42,700 nucleotides of DNA, from positions 30,236 through 72,935 of the forward strand of contig JAHDCV010000015.1 in the NCBI GenBank assembly GCA_020629695.1, written 5' to 3'. Positions 25,360 through 33,225 of the stretch are shown piece after piece. The notes under the pieces were generated by a model that saw only the letters and a program-made list of their open reading frames with translations, searched no databases and had not been told where the DNA came from. Origin of the DNA: Acidimicrobiales bacterium. GTDB taxonomy: Bacteria > Actinomycetota > Acidimicrobiia > Acidimicrobiales > SZUA-35. Numbering within the stretch: the stretch's first letter is position 1; every line of letters starts with the position of its first letter. Made by a program: the position numbers and the translations under genes.

Positions 25360-27618
25360 GTGCTCTGGACCCTCCTCATCGCGCACCTCGCCGGCATCGT
25401 CGTCGCCGGCGTCGCCGGTCGGCGCGGCATCCGAGCGGGCCTGGCCGCCGCGGCGATCGCACCGGCGGCCACCGCCACCTGGGCGATCAGCCGACTGGTC
25501 GGCGACGCCGACCCTGCCACGGCAGAACTGGTGTGGGTCGCGGGCCTGGATCTCGGCGTGTCCTTCCGGCTCGACTCGATGGCGCTCATGATGACCACGC
25601 TCGTCTCGGGCATCGGCACCCTCGTCTTCGTCTACGCCATCGGATACTTCTCGGCCGGGGCCGACGGCGGCGTGCGCTTCCCGACGGCACTGCTCGCGTT
25701 CTCCACGTCGATGCTCGGCCTCGTCTGGGCCGACTCGGTGTGGACCCTGTTCATCTTCTGGGAGTTCACCTCCATCACCTCCTTCCTCCTGGTCGGACAC
25801 AAGAACACCTCGGCCGACGTCTTGCGGGCGGCCCGGCGGGCCCTCATGATCACCGGCGCCGGCGGTCTGGTCCTGCTGGCCGGTCTCCTCCTCGTCGCCG
25901 AAGCCGCCGGCACGACCACGATCTCCGAACTCGGGCCGATCACCGGCTCCTCGGCGTCGGTCGCGGCGATCCTCGTCATGGTCGGGGCCGCCACCAAGTC
26001 CGCCCAGTTCCCCTTCCACGTCTGGCTGCCCGGAGCGATGGCGGCTCCAACTCCCGTCAGCGCCTACCTGCACTCGGCCACCATGGTGAAGGCCGGCGTG
26101 CTGCTCGTGGCCGTGCTCTCGCCCGCGATGATCGACGTCGATGCCTGGCTCTGGACGGGTCTCGCCTTCGGCGTCACGTCGATGCTGTGGGGAGCGATCG
26201 GCGCGCTGCGCCAGCGTGACGCGAAACTCATCCTGGCCTGGGGCACCGTGAGCCAGCTCGGCCTGCTCGTCACGGTGCTGTCGCTCGGATCGGGCAAGGC
26301 GTTGTTCGCCGGCATCTCGCTGCTGTTCGCCCATGCCCTGTTCAAGGCCGCACTCTTCCTCGTCGTCGGCGAGGTCGACATCCGAACCGGGACCCGAGAC
26401 ATCGCCGAGCTGGGCGGGCTCGCCCGATCGATGCCGATCGCCGCAGCGGTCGCCGCCCTGGCCGGGCTGTCGATGGCCGGCGTCCCGCCGCTGCTGGGCT
26501 TCATGGCCAAGGAGGCGGCGATCGAGGCGGGCCTCGGGTTGTCCGGTCCCGAGCGATGGATCGCACTCGGGGCGATCACCGGAGGTTCGGTCCTGACCGT
26601 GGCCTACACGCTGCGGTTCTGGATCGGCACGTTCGGGCCCGGCCCCGCCACCGAGGTCGCTCCTCGACGCCTCGCCATGACCGCGCCCGCCGTGCTCCTC
26701 GCGCTGGCCGGGGTGCTCGGCTACGTCTTCGCCGGTCAGGTCACCGACATCGTCGGCCCGGCGGCCGTCGAGGCGAACGAGAAGGCGTCGGTCTACGAAC
26801 TGATCCGCTGGCCGGGCCTGAAGACGGCCTTCGTGATCTCGATCGGCATCGTCGCAGCCGGTACCGCCCTCGGCTGGTTCCTGAGTGCCCGACCGGTCGG
26901 CGCGGCACCTCGAACCGTCGGTGCCGACGCCGCCGACGAGACCATCGAGGCCACCCTCCGCTTCGCGCCGGACATCACCGCCCGGGTGCAGCACGGATCG
27001 CTCCCCGTGTATCTCGCCACCATGATCATCGCCGTCATCGCCGCGACGATGCCGTTCTTCGCCTCGGCCGAGATCGACCACCTGGTGCTCTGGGATCGGC
27101 CGTTGCAGGCCGGTCTCGTCGCCGTGACGATCGTGGCCGCCGCCACCGGAGCGGTCGTGGGCTCACGGCTCGGAGCCACGCTCACCCTCGGCGCCGTCGG
27201 AATCGGCGTGTCGGGCATCTTCGTCGTCCACGGCGCCCCCGATCTCGCCCTCACCCAACTGGTCGTCGAGACCGTGATCGTCGTCGGGTTCGTGCTCGGA
27301 TTCGGCTCGCTGGCCCGCGAGTTCCCCCGGAGCTCGGAGTCATGGCAGACCATCCGACTCGTGCTCTCGGTCATCAGCGGGATCGGGATCATGAGCGCCC
27401 TCGCCTTCGCCGGGAGCCGTCCGACGGGGACCGCTCCGATCGAGGCGCTGACCGACGAAGCGGTGGATGTCGGCGGCGGCAAGAACGTCGTGAACGTGAT
27501 CCTCACCGACATCCGTGCGCTCGACACCCTCGGTGAGGTCGTCGTGCTCGCGACCGTCGCGGTCGGCATCCTCGCCCTCGCCCGGGTCCGGGCCGATGAA
27601 GTGGAGGCCGCGTCGTGA
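25360..27618 (+). CDS. mrpA: Mrp Na+/H+ antiporter subunit A (MrpA/MnhA)
   Basis: A 752-residue membrane protein with about 20 helices. The central proton-channel domain shows FPFHVWLPGAMAAPTPVSAY and LHSATMVKAGVLL with the family lysine. The later LFAHALFKAALFLVVGEVD and MAGVPPLLGFMAKEAAIEAG match the NuoL-like half. The C-terminus has a DUF4040/MrpA-C region (GVSGIFVVHGAPDLALTQL, then NVVNVILTDIRALDTLGEV), as expected for full-length MrpA. It is the largest subunit of the multisubunit cation/proton antiporter used for Na+ tolerance and pH homeostasis. The GTG at 25360 is the first plausible start, and the stop overlaps mrpB. Confidence 0.94.
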   Translation: MLWTLLIAHLAGIVVAGVAGRRGIRAGLAAAAIAPAATATWAISRLVGDADPATAELVWVAGLDLGVSFRLDSMALMMTTLVSGIGTLVFVYAIGYFSAGADGGVRFPTALLAFSTSMLGLVWADSVWTLFIFWEFTSITSFLLVGHKNTSADVLRAARRALMITGAGGLVLLAGLLLVAEAAGTTTISELGPITGSSASVAAILVMVGAATKSAQFPFHVWLPGAMAAPTPVSAYLHSATMVKAGVLLVAVLSPAMIDVDAWLWTGLAFGVTSMLWGAIGALRQRDAKLILAWGTVSQLGLLVTVLSLGSGKALFAGISLLFAHALFKAALFLVVGEVDIRTGTRDIAELGGLARSMPIAAAVAALAGLSMAGVPPLLGFMAKEAAIEAGLGLSGPERWIALGAITGGSVLTVAYTLRFWIGTFGPGPATEVAPRRLAMTAPAVLLALAGVLGYVFAGQVTDIVGPAAVEANEKASVYELIRWPGLKTAFVISIGIVAAGTALGWFLSARPVGAAPRTVGADAADETIEATLRFAPDITARVQHGSLPVYLATMIIAVIAATMPFFASAEIDHLVLWDRPLQAGLVAVTIVAAATGAVVGSRLGATLTLGAVGIGVSGIFVVHGAPDLALTQLVVETVIVVGFVLGFGSLAREFPRSSESWQTIRLVLSVISGIGIMSALAFAGSRPTGTAPIEALTDEAVDVGGGKNVVNVILTDIRALDTLGEVVVLATVAVGILALARVRADEVEAAS

Positions 27619-28055
27619 TCGCCACCCGCTCTCCGATCGTCCGGCTCGCGATCCAGACCGCGACGCCGATCGCGATCGTGCTCGGCACCTACCTGCTCTT
27701 CGCCGGCCACAACCGTCCGGGCGGCGGTTTCGCCGCCGGTCTCGTGTTCGGTGCCGTCGTCGTGCTCCGGACGATCGCAGGCCTCCAGCGCCCGCGCCAC
27801 GCCGACACTCTGATCGCCGTCGGCGTCGTCATCGCGGTGGCCGTGGCTGCGCTGCCGGTGCTGTGGGGCGATCCGTTCCTCGACATGAAGATCGTCGAGA
27901 CGACCGTGCCGCTGCTGGGCAAGATCAAGACCGGCTCGGCGCTGCCGTTCGACATCGGCGTGATGGCGATCGTCGTCGGACTGATCGTGGCGTTGCTCGA
28001 CGGCCTGTCGCTACCGACGGTCGACGACACCGGTACCGAGGCGGGCGCGGCATGA
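27615..28055 (+). CDS. mrpB: Mrp antiporter subunit B
   Basis: A 146-residue protein with four hydrophobic segments. SPIVRLAIQTATPIAIVLGT followed by LLFAGHNRPGGGFAAGLVFG is the MnhB-family signature. It starts with GTG overlapping the mrpA stop (GTGA) and its own stop overlaps mrpC. It is a structural subunit of the heteromeric Mrp complex. Confidence 0.93.
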   Translation: MIATRSPIVRLAIQTATPIAIVLGTYLLFAGHNRPGGGFAAGLVFGAVVVLRTIAGLQRPRHADTLIAVGVVIAVAVAALPVLWGDPFLDMKIVETTVPLLGKIKTGSALPFDIGVMAIVVGLIVALLDGLSLPTVDDTGTEAGAA

Positions 28056-28423
28056 GCATCTCACTGCTGATCGGTGTCGGCGCCCTCACCTCCATCGGGG
28101 TGTACCTGATCACCGCACGCACGCTGAGCCGGATCATCCTCGGCTTCGTGCTGCTCGGCCACGCCGCCGTGCTCGCCCTCCTGACCGCCGGGGGCCCGTC
28201 CGGCGCCGCGCCGATCGCCGGTGGCGACGCGGCGCTCGCCAATCCCCTCCCCCAGGCACTGGCGCTCACCGCGATCGTGATCTCGTTCGGTCTGACCCTG
28301 TTCATGCTGGCGCTCGCCGTGCGGCAACAGACCCTCACCGGCGACGACCTCGTCGAGGACGACCTCGAGGACCAGCGGATCGCGCAGCTCGCGGCCGAGA
28401 ACGAGCACGAGGCCGACCGATGA
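28052..28423 (+). CDS. mrpC: Mrp antiporter subunit C
   Basis: A 123-residue, three-helix NuoK-like subunit. GVYLITARTLSRIILGFVLL is the conserved first-loop sequence of MrpC/MnhC, and NPLPQALALTAIVISFGLTL contains the family's proline-rich entry to the third helix. The C-terminal 30 residues are very acidic and likely cytoplasmic. ATGA overlaps exist at both ends. Confidence 0.93.
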   Translation: MSISLLIGVGALTSIGVYLITARTLSRIILGFVLLGHAAVLALLTAGGPSGAAPIAGGDAALANPLPQALALTAIVISFGLTLFMLALAVRQQTLTGDDLVEDDLEDQRIAQLAAENEHEADR

Positions 28424-29898
28424 ACACCGTGCTGACCCTCATGCTCGTCGCGCCGCTGCTGTCGGCGGCCCTCGCCTTCGCCGTGCGCCGCCACGACCAG
28501 CTCCGCGATGCCCTCACGCTGGCCGGCCTCGGCACCGCGGCCGGTGCCTCGGGCGTCATGTTCGCGACGGTCGCCGCCGATGGGCCGTTCGTGCTCCGGG
28601 TCGGGGGATGGCACCCGGAGCTCGGCATCGTGCTCGTCGCCGACCGATTCGCCGCCCTCGTGCTTCCCGTGGCGCTCGCCATCATCTTCGTCGTCGAACT
28701 GTTCGCGATCGGACAACGCAAGACCGCCTGGGGCTCGAACCCGGAACTCTCCGGCCCGATGATGGGTGTGCTCACCGCCGGCGTGTCCCTGGCGATGTTG
28801 ACCGGCGACCTGTTCACCCTGTTCGTCGCATTCGAGTTGATCCTCGTGTCGAGCTACGTGCTCCTGACCCATCAGGGCCAGGCCGCCCAGCTTCGAGCGG
28901 GCATGACCTATGTCGTGATGAACCTGCTGGCATCGACGTTGTTCCTCTTCGGGCTCGCCTACGTCTACGCCGCCACGGGCACCGTGAACCTCGCACTCCT
29001 CACCGAACGCATTCCCGAACTCCCCGACGGCGTGCGTCTCGGCATCGGTGCCTGGTTCTTCGTCGTGTTCGGCACGAAGGCCGCCGTGTTCCCGCTCTTC
29101 TCATGGCTGCCCGACTCCTACCCCACCGCACCCACGACCATCACGGCCGTGTTCGCCGGGCTGCTCACGAAGATCGGCATCTACGCGATGATCCGCTTCC
29201 ACACGCTGATGGGGATGGATCAGCTCGGCAACACCATGCTGATCATCGCCGGCGTCACGATGATCGTCGGAGCGCTGGGTGCGCTGGCCCAGTCCCACGT
29301 CAAGCGGATCCTGTCGTTCCACATCATCAGCCAGATCGGCTACATGTTGATGGGACTCGGCCTGTTCACCGCCGCCGGCACGGCCGGAGCGATCCTGTTC
29401 CTGGTTCACCACATGCCGGTGAAGACGGTGCTGTTCCTCGTCGGTGGTCTGATCGAGAACGACCAGGGCACGGGCCGCCTCGATCGCACCGGCGGACTCG
29501 CCCGGCGTCGACCGCTCATCGCCGCCCTGTTCGCGGTGCCCGCGCTGAGCCTCGCCGGGCTCCCGCCCTTCTCGGGGTTCGTCGCCAAGTTCGCCGTGAT
29601 CTCCGCCGGCATCGAGGCCCGGGCCACCCCGTGGGTCGTGCTCGCCCTCGTGGCCGGAGCGCTCACGTTGTTGTCGATGACGAAGATCTGGCTCGGTGTG
29701 TTCTGGGGTGCCGATCCCGACCGTGTGTCGGTCCGTCGCCCGCCGGGTAACCGGCCGATGATGCTCGCCGCAACCGGCATCGCCGTCGCCGGAACCCTCA
29801 CCATCTCGGCCCTGGCGGGTCCGCTGTTCGACTTGAGCGTGGACGCCGCGGAGGATCTCCGTGACCCCGAGATCTACCGGACGGCGGTGCTGCGATGA
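28420..29898 (+). CDS. mrpD: Mrp antiporter subunit D
   Basis: A 492-residue NuoN/NuoM-like antiporter subunit with about 14 helices. FTLFVAFELILVSSYVLL carries the conserved glutamate of the fifth helix. KAAVFPLFSWLPDSYPTAPT and FAGLLTKIGIYAMIRF hold the conserved lysines and the WLPDSY motif. HHMPVKTVLFLVGGLIE and LAGLPPFSGFVAKFAVI complete the pattern. Together with MrpA it forms the proton path of the complex. It overlaps mrpC and mrpE by four bases. Confidence 0.94.
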   Translation: MNTVLTLMLVAPLLSAALAFAVRRHDQLRDALTLAGLGTAAGASGVMFATVAADGPFVLRVGGWHPELGIVLVADRFAALVLPVALAIIFVVELFAIGQRKTAWGSNPELSGPMMGVLTAGVSLAMLTGDLFTLFVAFELILVSSYVLLTHQGQAAQLRAGMTYVVMNLLASTLFLFGLAYVYAATGTVNLALLTERIPELPDGVRLGIGAWFFVVFGTKAAVFPLFSWLPDSYPTAPTTITAVFAGLLTKIGIYAMIRFHTLMGMDQLGNTMLIIAGVTMIVGALGALAQSHVKRILSFHIISQIGYMLMGLGLFTAAGTAGAILFLVHHMPVKTVLFLVGGLIENDQGTGRLDRTGGLARRRPLIAALFAVPALSLAGLPPFSGFVAKFAVISAGIEARATPWVVLALVAGALTLLSMTKIWLGVFWGADPDRVSVRRPPGNRPMMLAATGIAVAGTLTISALAGPLFDLSVDAAEDLRDPEIYRTAVLR

Positions 29899-30392
29899 GC
29901 TCGTTCGGGCCTCGCCGACTCAGCGCCGTGGTGGCGCTCACCGCCGCATGGTGTGCACTCTGGGGAGAGGTGAGCATCGCCAATGTGGCTGGTGGCCTGG
30001 TCGTCGCCGGCGCCGCGACGACGGCCGGCACGGCACCACCGTTGCACGGACCCATCCGTCCGCTCGCGCTGGCGAGGCTGGTCGGCATCGTGGTCGTCGA
30101 CCTCGCGAAGTCGACGGTCGCCGTCGCTCGAGAGATCCTCACCCCGACCGACCACACCGACGAAGTCGTCGTGGCGGTGACGCTCGGACCCGACGTGCGG
30201 GAGCACATGCTGCTCCTGACCGTCGCCGTCACCCTGACGCCCGGCACGGCGGTCATCGACGCCGACGCGGACACCGGGATCCTGACCCTGCATCTGCTGC
30301 ACGCCGATCAGACCGAGTCCACCATTGCCCACGTCAACCACCTCGCCCGGGCCGCGGCCGACGCGCTGCCCTCGCCGGAGGCCCGGTCATGA
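29895..30392 (+). CDS. mrpE: Mrp antiporter subunit E
   Basis: A 165-residue MnhE-type subunit. Hydrophobic segments at the N-terminus (AAWCALWGEVSIANVAGGLV) are followed by LVGIVVVDLAKSTVAVAREI, then a soluble domain with LLTVAVTLTPGTAVIDAD, the family signature. ATGA overlaps exist on both sides. MrpE supports assembly or stability of the complex in species studied. Confidence 0.92.
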   Translation: MSSFGPRRLSAVVALTAAWCALWGEVSIANVAGGLVVAGAATTAGTAPPLHGPIRPLALARLVGIVVVDLAKSTVAVAREILTPTDHTDEVVVAVTLGPDVREHMLLLTVAVTLTPGTAVIDADADTGILTLHLLHADQTESTIAHVNHLARAAADALPSPEARS

Positions 30393-30661
30393 TCTTCACC
30401 ATCGCCATCGTGGGCTTCGGGATCGCCGGCCTCTGCGGCGTGTATCGCCTGCTCATCGGACCGTCGCTGGCGGATCGGGTCATGGCGCTCGACATGTCTC
30501 TCATCTGCCTCATGGGGGCGGTCACCGTCGACGCAGCGGCCCGGAACGACACGACCTATCTGATTCTGCTCATCGTGATCGCGATCATCGGCTTCACCGC
30601 GACGGTCTCGGCCAGTCGCTTCATCGAGTGGGATCACGACGCACCGGAGAAGGACCGTTGA
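30389..30661 (+). CDS. mrpF: Mrp antiporter subunit F
   Basis: A 90-residue three-helix protein. GVYRLLIGPSLADRVMALDM is the conserved MrpF/MnhF motif between helices one and two, and FTATVSASRFIEWD closes the third helix. The ATG overlaps the mrpE stop, and the TGA overlaps the TTG start of mrpG. Confidence 0.93.
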   Translation: MIFTIAIVGFGIAGLCGVYRLLIGPSLADRVMALDMSLICLMGAVTVDAAARNDTTYLILLIVIAIIGFTATVSASRFIEWDHDAPEKDR

Positions 30662-30993
30662 CGACCGTGATCGCCTCGATCTTCCTGCTCCTCGGCGCCG
30701 GCATCGCCGTGATCGCCGGCGTCGGCATCCTGCGGTTCGACTCCGCCTTCGCCCGCTTCCACGCGGCGGGCAAGGCCAGCCCGATCGCCTTCCTCGCCGC
30801 CGCGGTCGGCGCGGGGCTCGAGCTCGGCCCGGCGGGCGCAGCGCTGCTGCTCATCGCAGCCGCCGCCATGACCCTCACACTCCCGTTCGGGGTGCACCTG
30901 CTGTTCCGAGCGGTGCATCGGACGACGGAGACCGCCGCCACCCCGACGGACCGGACGAATCGGCAAACGAACCAAGGAGACAACGAATCATGA
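30658..30993 (+). CDS. mrpG: Mrp antiporter subunit G
   Basis: A 111-residue MnhG-type subunit with three hydrophobic segments. GVGILRFDSAFARFHAAGKA is the family motif after helix one. I use the TTG at 30658 because it overlaps the mrpF stop in the same four-base manner as its neighbours; GTG 30667 is the alternative. The hydrophilic tail is rich in Thr and Asn. It completes a full seven-gene mrpABCDEFG set. Confidence 0.92.
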   Translation: MTTVIASIFLLLGAGIAVIAGVGILRFDSAFARFHAAGKASPIAFLAAAVGAGLELGPAGAALLLIAAAAMTLTLPFGVHLLFRAVHRTTETAATPTDRTNRQTNQGDNES

Positions 30994-31172
30994 ACACGCT
31001 CATCGTCGTCATCGGTCTCTGGGCCGGATCGGGTGCGTATGCCGCCGCCCGCTACCCGACTCGCTCCCACCGGTGGACGAGCTGGCTGCCGGCCGCTGCG
31101 ATGTTCGGGCCCCTGTGGCTGCCCGTCGCCCGGGAACAGCACGAACAGGACCACCCCGACGCCGAGACGTGA
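30990..31172 (+). CDS. Small membrane protein at the end of the mrp operon
   Basis: A 60-residue protein with two short hydrophobic stretches (TLIVVIGLWAGSGAYAAA and SWLPAAAMFGPLWLPVA) and a charged tail. The ATG overlaps the mrpG stop (ATGA) and has an AAGGAG Shine-Dalgarno about 9 nt upstream, inside mrpG. I recognise no family. The position suggests an accessory role with the Mrp complex, but that is inference. Confidence 0.7.
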   Translation: MNTLIVVIGLWAGSGAYAAARYPTRSHRWTSWLPAAAMFGPLWLPVAREQHEQDHPDAET

Positions 31173-31258
31173 GCGACATCGACCCGGAGGATCGACGACC
31201 GTTGCCCACGGACGGCGATCCCACATCACACACGTTCGACCATCAACGAGAGGAGTGA
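31169..31258 (+). CDS. Possible 29-residue peptide
   Basis: GTG 31169 overlaps the stop of the preceding small gene in the same GTGA style and opens a 29-codon frame of mostly charged residues (SDIDPEDRRPLPTDGDP), ending five bases before the next ATG. The overlap habit of this operon favours translation. The length and lack of a recognisable family argue for caution; it may simply be a leader or spacer. Confidence 0.35.
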   Translation: MSDIDPEDRRPLPTDGDPTSHTFDHQREE

Positions 31259-31262
31259 CTCG

Positions 31263-31556
31263 ATGAGCGACACCATCGAGACCACCTCGTGGAGTTTCCT
31301 CACGAACCACAGCCATGTGCTCGTCGTCATCGCTCGGAACCCCGACGCACGCCAGCGCGACATCGCCGAACTCGTCGGGTTGACGCCGGGTGCGGTGAAC
31401 CGGATCGTCCAGGACCTGGAACAGGCCGGCTATCTGCGCCACGAACGAGTGGGACGCCGCAATCGCTACGAGGTGGACCTCGAGCGCCCGCTCCGTCATC
31501 CGCTCGAGTGCGAGCACATGCTCGCCGAGATCATCCGACCACTCGCCGCGAGCTGA
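31263..31556 (+). CDS. Winged helix-turn-helix transcriptional regulator (MarR-like)
   Basis: A 97-residue DNA-binding protein consisting almost wholly of a winged helix. HVLVVIARNPDARQRDIAEL and TPGAVNRIVQDLEQAGYL form the helix-turn-helix, and RHERVGRRNRYEVDLE is the wing. No ligand-binding domain is present. GAGAGGAG lies about 7 nt before the ATG. It may share the mrp transcript and could regulate the mrp operon or the mttB operon that follows. Confidence 0.87.
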   Translation: MSDTIETTSWSFLTNHSHVLVVIARNPDARQRDIAELVGLTPGAVNRIVQDLEQAGYLRHERVGRRNRYEVDLERPLRHPLECEHMLAEIIRPLAAS

Positions 31557-31695
31557 CCCGACGTCCGACGTCCGAACCGTGCGCGATCGACGCGGTTGTC
31601 GGTCGGCCGCCTCCGGAGGTTGCCGCAGGCGACCGCGCCGAGGATGATGCAGCGATGCCGCGTTCGTGCCGCACGACACCTTCGGTTGCCTGGTC
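31557..31695 (+). promoter_or_regulatory. Intergenic region upstream of mttB homologue
   Basis: These 139 bp hold two tandem CCGACGT units at 31558-31571 and a perfect 10-bp palindrome CCTCCGGAGG at 31610-31619. The palindrome could be an operator, for example for the adjacent winged-helix regulator. No clear -10/-35 is seen. Confidence 0.4.
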
Positions 31696-33225
31696 ATGAC
31701 GGCCCGCCCGAAACGCCGCGGCGCCTCGCGCCGTGGGGCCGTCCAACACAGCGGACCAGCGATCACGACGCCTCCCGTCGGCGGCCGCTACGAACCGCTC
31801 GCGCCGCACGAATGCGAGGCCCTCGTCGAGCACGCCTTCGAGATCCTCGGGACCGTGGGCATGGCCGACGCGCCGACGCCCCTCGCCGAGGCGCTCACAG
31901 CCGCAGGGGCGAGCCGACGGAGCGATGGTCGGCTCCTCCTTCCGAGAGGGCTCGTCGAGGCCGCGCTGCTGCGTGCCCCCTCCATCGTCGAACTCCCGGG
32001 CCGGGACGACGACCACGGGTTGACGATCGGCGGTCCGGGACCGGTCCACATCGGGACCGGCGGCGCTGCGGTGCAACGGTTCGATGCCGACACCGGCACC
32101 TTCCGGGAGAGCTCGCTGGCAGACCTCCACGAGATGATGCAGGTGCTGGATGCCTGCCCGAACATCCACTACGGACTCCGCCCCCTCGTGGCCCGCGACG
32201 TCGCTCCGGAGCTCCTCGATCTCCACACCGCGTTCGCGCTCGCGACCGAGACGAGGAAGCCGACCGGCCTCAGCTTCGTCGGCGCCGACAACGTCGACCC
32301 CGTCATCGATCTGTTCGACATGGCACTCGGTGCCCCCGGCGCCTTCGCCCGTCGACCCCATGCGATGGCCGTGGTGGTCCATGTCGTGCCGCCGCTCCGA
32401 TTCGCCCCGGAGGGATACGAGATCATGGTGCGGGCGATCGAGCGCGGCATGGTCATCCAGACCTGTTCGGCCGGACAATCGGGAGCGACGAGTCCGGCAT
32501 CGCTCGCCGGCTCGCTCGCTCAGGGACTCGCGGAGATCCTCGCCGGCGTGGTGATGGCGGATGCGATCGCCCCCGGCCACCCCTGTATCCATGCGTTCAT
32601 GCCGTTCGTGTCCGATCTCCGGACCGGGGCGATGATCGGTGGCGGCGGAGAGGCCGCCGTCTCGAGCGCCGCCGCGGCACAGCTCCTCCGTCACCTCGGA
32701 CTTCCCCATGCGGTGTCGGCCGGCATCACCGACTCGAAAGTGCCCGATGCCCAGGCAGGCTACGAGAAGGGCTACACCGTGGCCCTCGCCGCCCAGGCCG
32801 GCGCCGAGATGGTGCAGCTCTCGGTCGGCATGCTCGGATCGATCATGGTCGCGAGCCCCGAGGCCCTGGTGATCGACGACGACATGTGCGGTGCGATCCT
32901 GCGCTCGGTGCGCGGCATCGAGATCTCCCCCGCCGTCCTCGATCTCGCGATCACCGAGGCCGTGGTCGGCGGGGACGGCCATTACCTCGGCCACGCGCAG
33001 ACCCTGGAACTCATGCGGAGCGAGTACGTCTACCCGAGCCTCGGCGATCGGACGTCGGTCGACGAGTGGATCGGCGCCGGCCGACCTTCACTCCTCGATC
33101 GTGCGAGCCGGCGGGTGACCGAGATCCTCGAACGCGAGCGGGACCCGATCGTCGACGACGACACCACGGCAGCCATCCGCGCCCGCTTCGGGCTGGACGC
33201 GGCATCGAAGGCGGTGAAGCGATGA
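31696..33225 (+). CDS. MttB-family (trimethylamine methyltransferase-like) protein, non-pyrrolysine
   Basis: A 509-residue member of the MttB superfamily. Typical elements are a first region ending FEILGTVGMADAPTPLAEAL, ASIG-like turns such as GPVHIGTGGAA, CPNIHYGLRPLVARDVAPEL, MIGGGGEAAVSSAAAAQLL and ITDSKVPDAQAGYEKGYT. The frame has no internal TAG, so it is not a pyrrolysine-type trimethylamine enzyme. Characterised non-Pyl members demethylate quaternary amines such as glycine betaine, passing the methyl group to a corrinoid protein. No corrinoid protein or reductive activator is nearby, so the acceptor may be encoded elsewhere. I start at ATG 31696; GTG 31666 is possible. The stop overlaps the next gene (ATGA). 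Confidence 0.87.
   Translation: MTARPKRRGASRRGAVQHSGPAITTPPVGGRYEPLAPHECEALVEHAFEILGTVGMADAPTPLAEALTAAGASRRSDGRLLLPRGLVEAALLRAPSIVELPGRDDDHGLTIGGPGPVHIGTGGAAVQRFDADTGTFRESSLADLHEMMQVLDACPNIHYGLRPLVARDVAPELLDLHTAFALATETRKPTGLSFVGADNVDPVIDLFDMALGAPGAFARRPHAMAVVVHVVPPLRFAPEGYEIMVRAIERGMVIQTCSAGQSGATSPASLAGSLAQGLAEILAGVVMADAIAPGHPCIHAFMPFVSDLRTGAMIGGGGEAAVSSAAAAQLLRHLGLPHAVSAGITDSKVPDAQAGYEKGYTVALAAQAGAEMVQLSVGMLGSIMVASPEALVIDDDMCGAILRSVRGIEISPAVLDLAITEAVVGGDGHYLGHAQTLELMRSEYVYPSLGDRTSVDEWIGAGRPSLLDRASRRVTEILERERDPIVDDDTTAAIRARFGLDAASKAVKR

Noticed and set aside
25213-27081. A 622-codon minus-strand frame
   Set aside because: It is opposite mrpA and is almost only Gly, Arg, Asp, Glu and His with no fold-like pattern.
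31696-33225. Pyrrolysine in the MttB homologue
   Set aside because: The reading frame has no in-frame TAG, so this is the non-Pyl branch.
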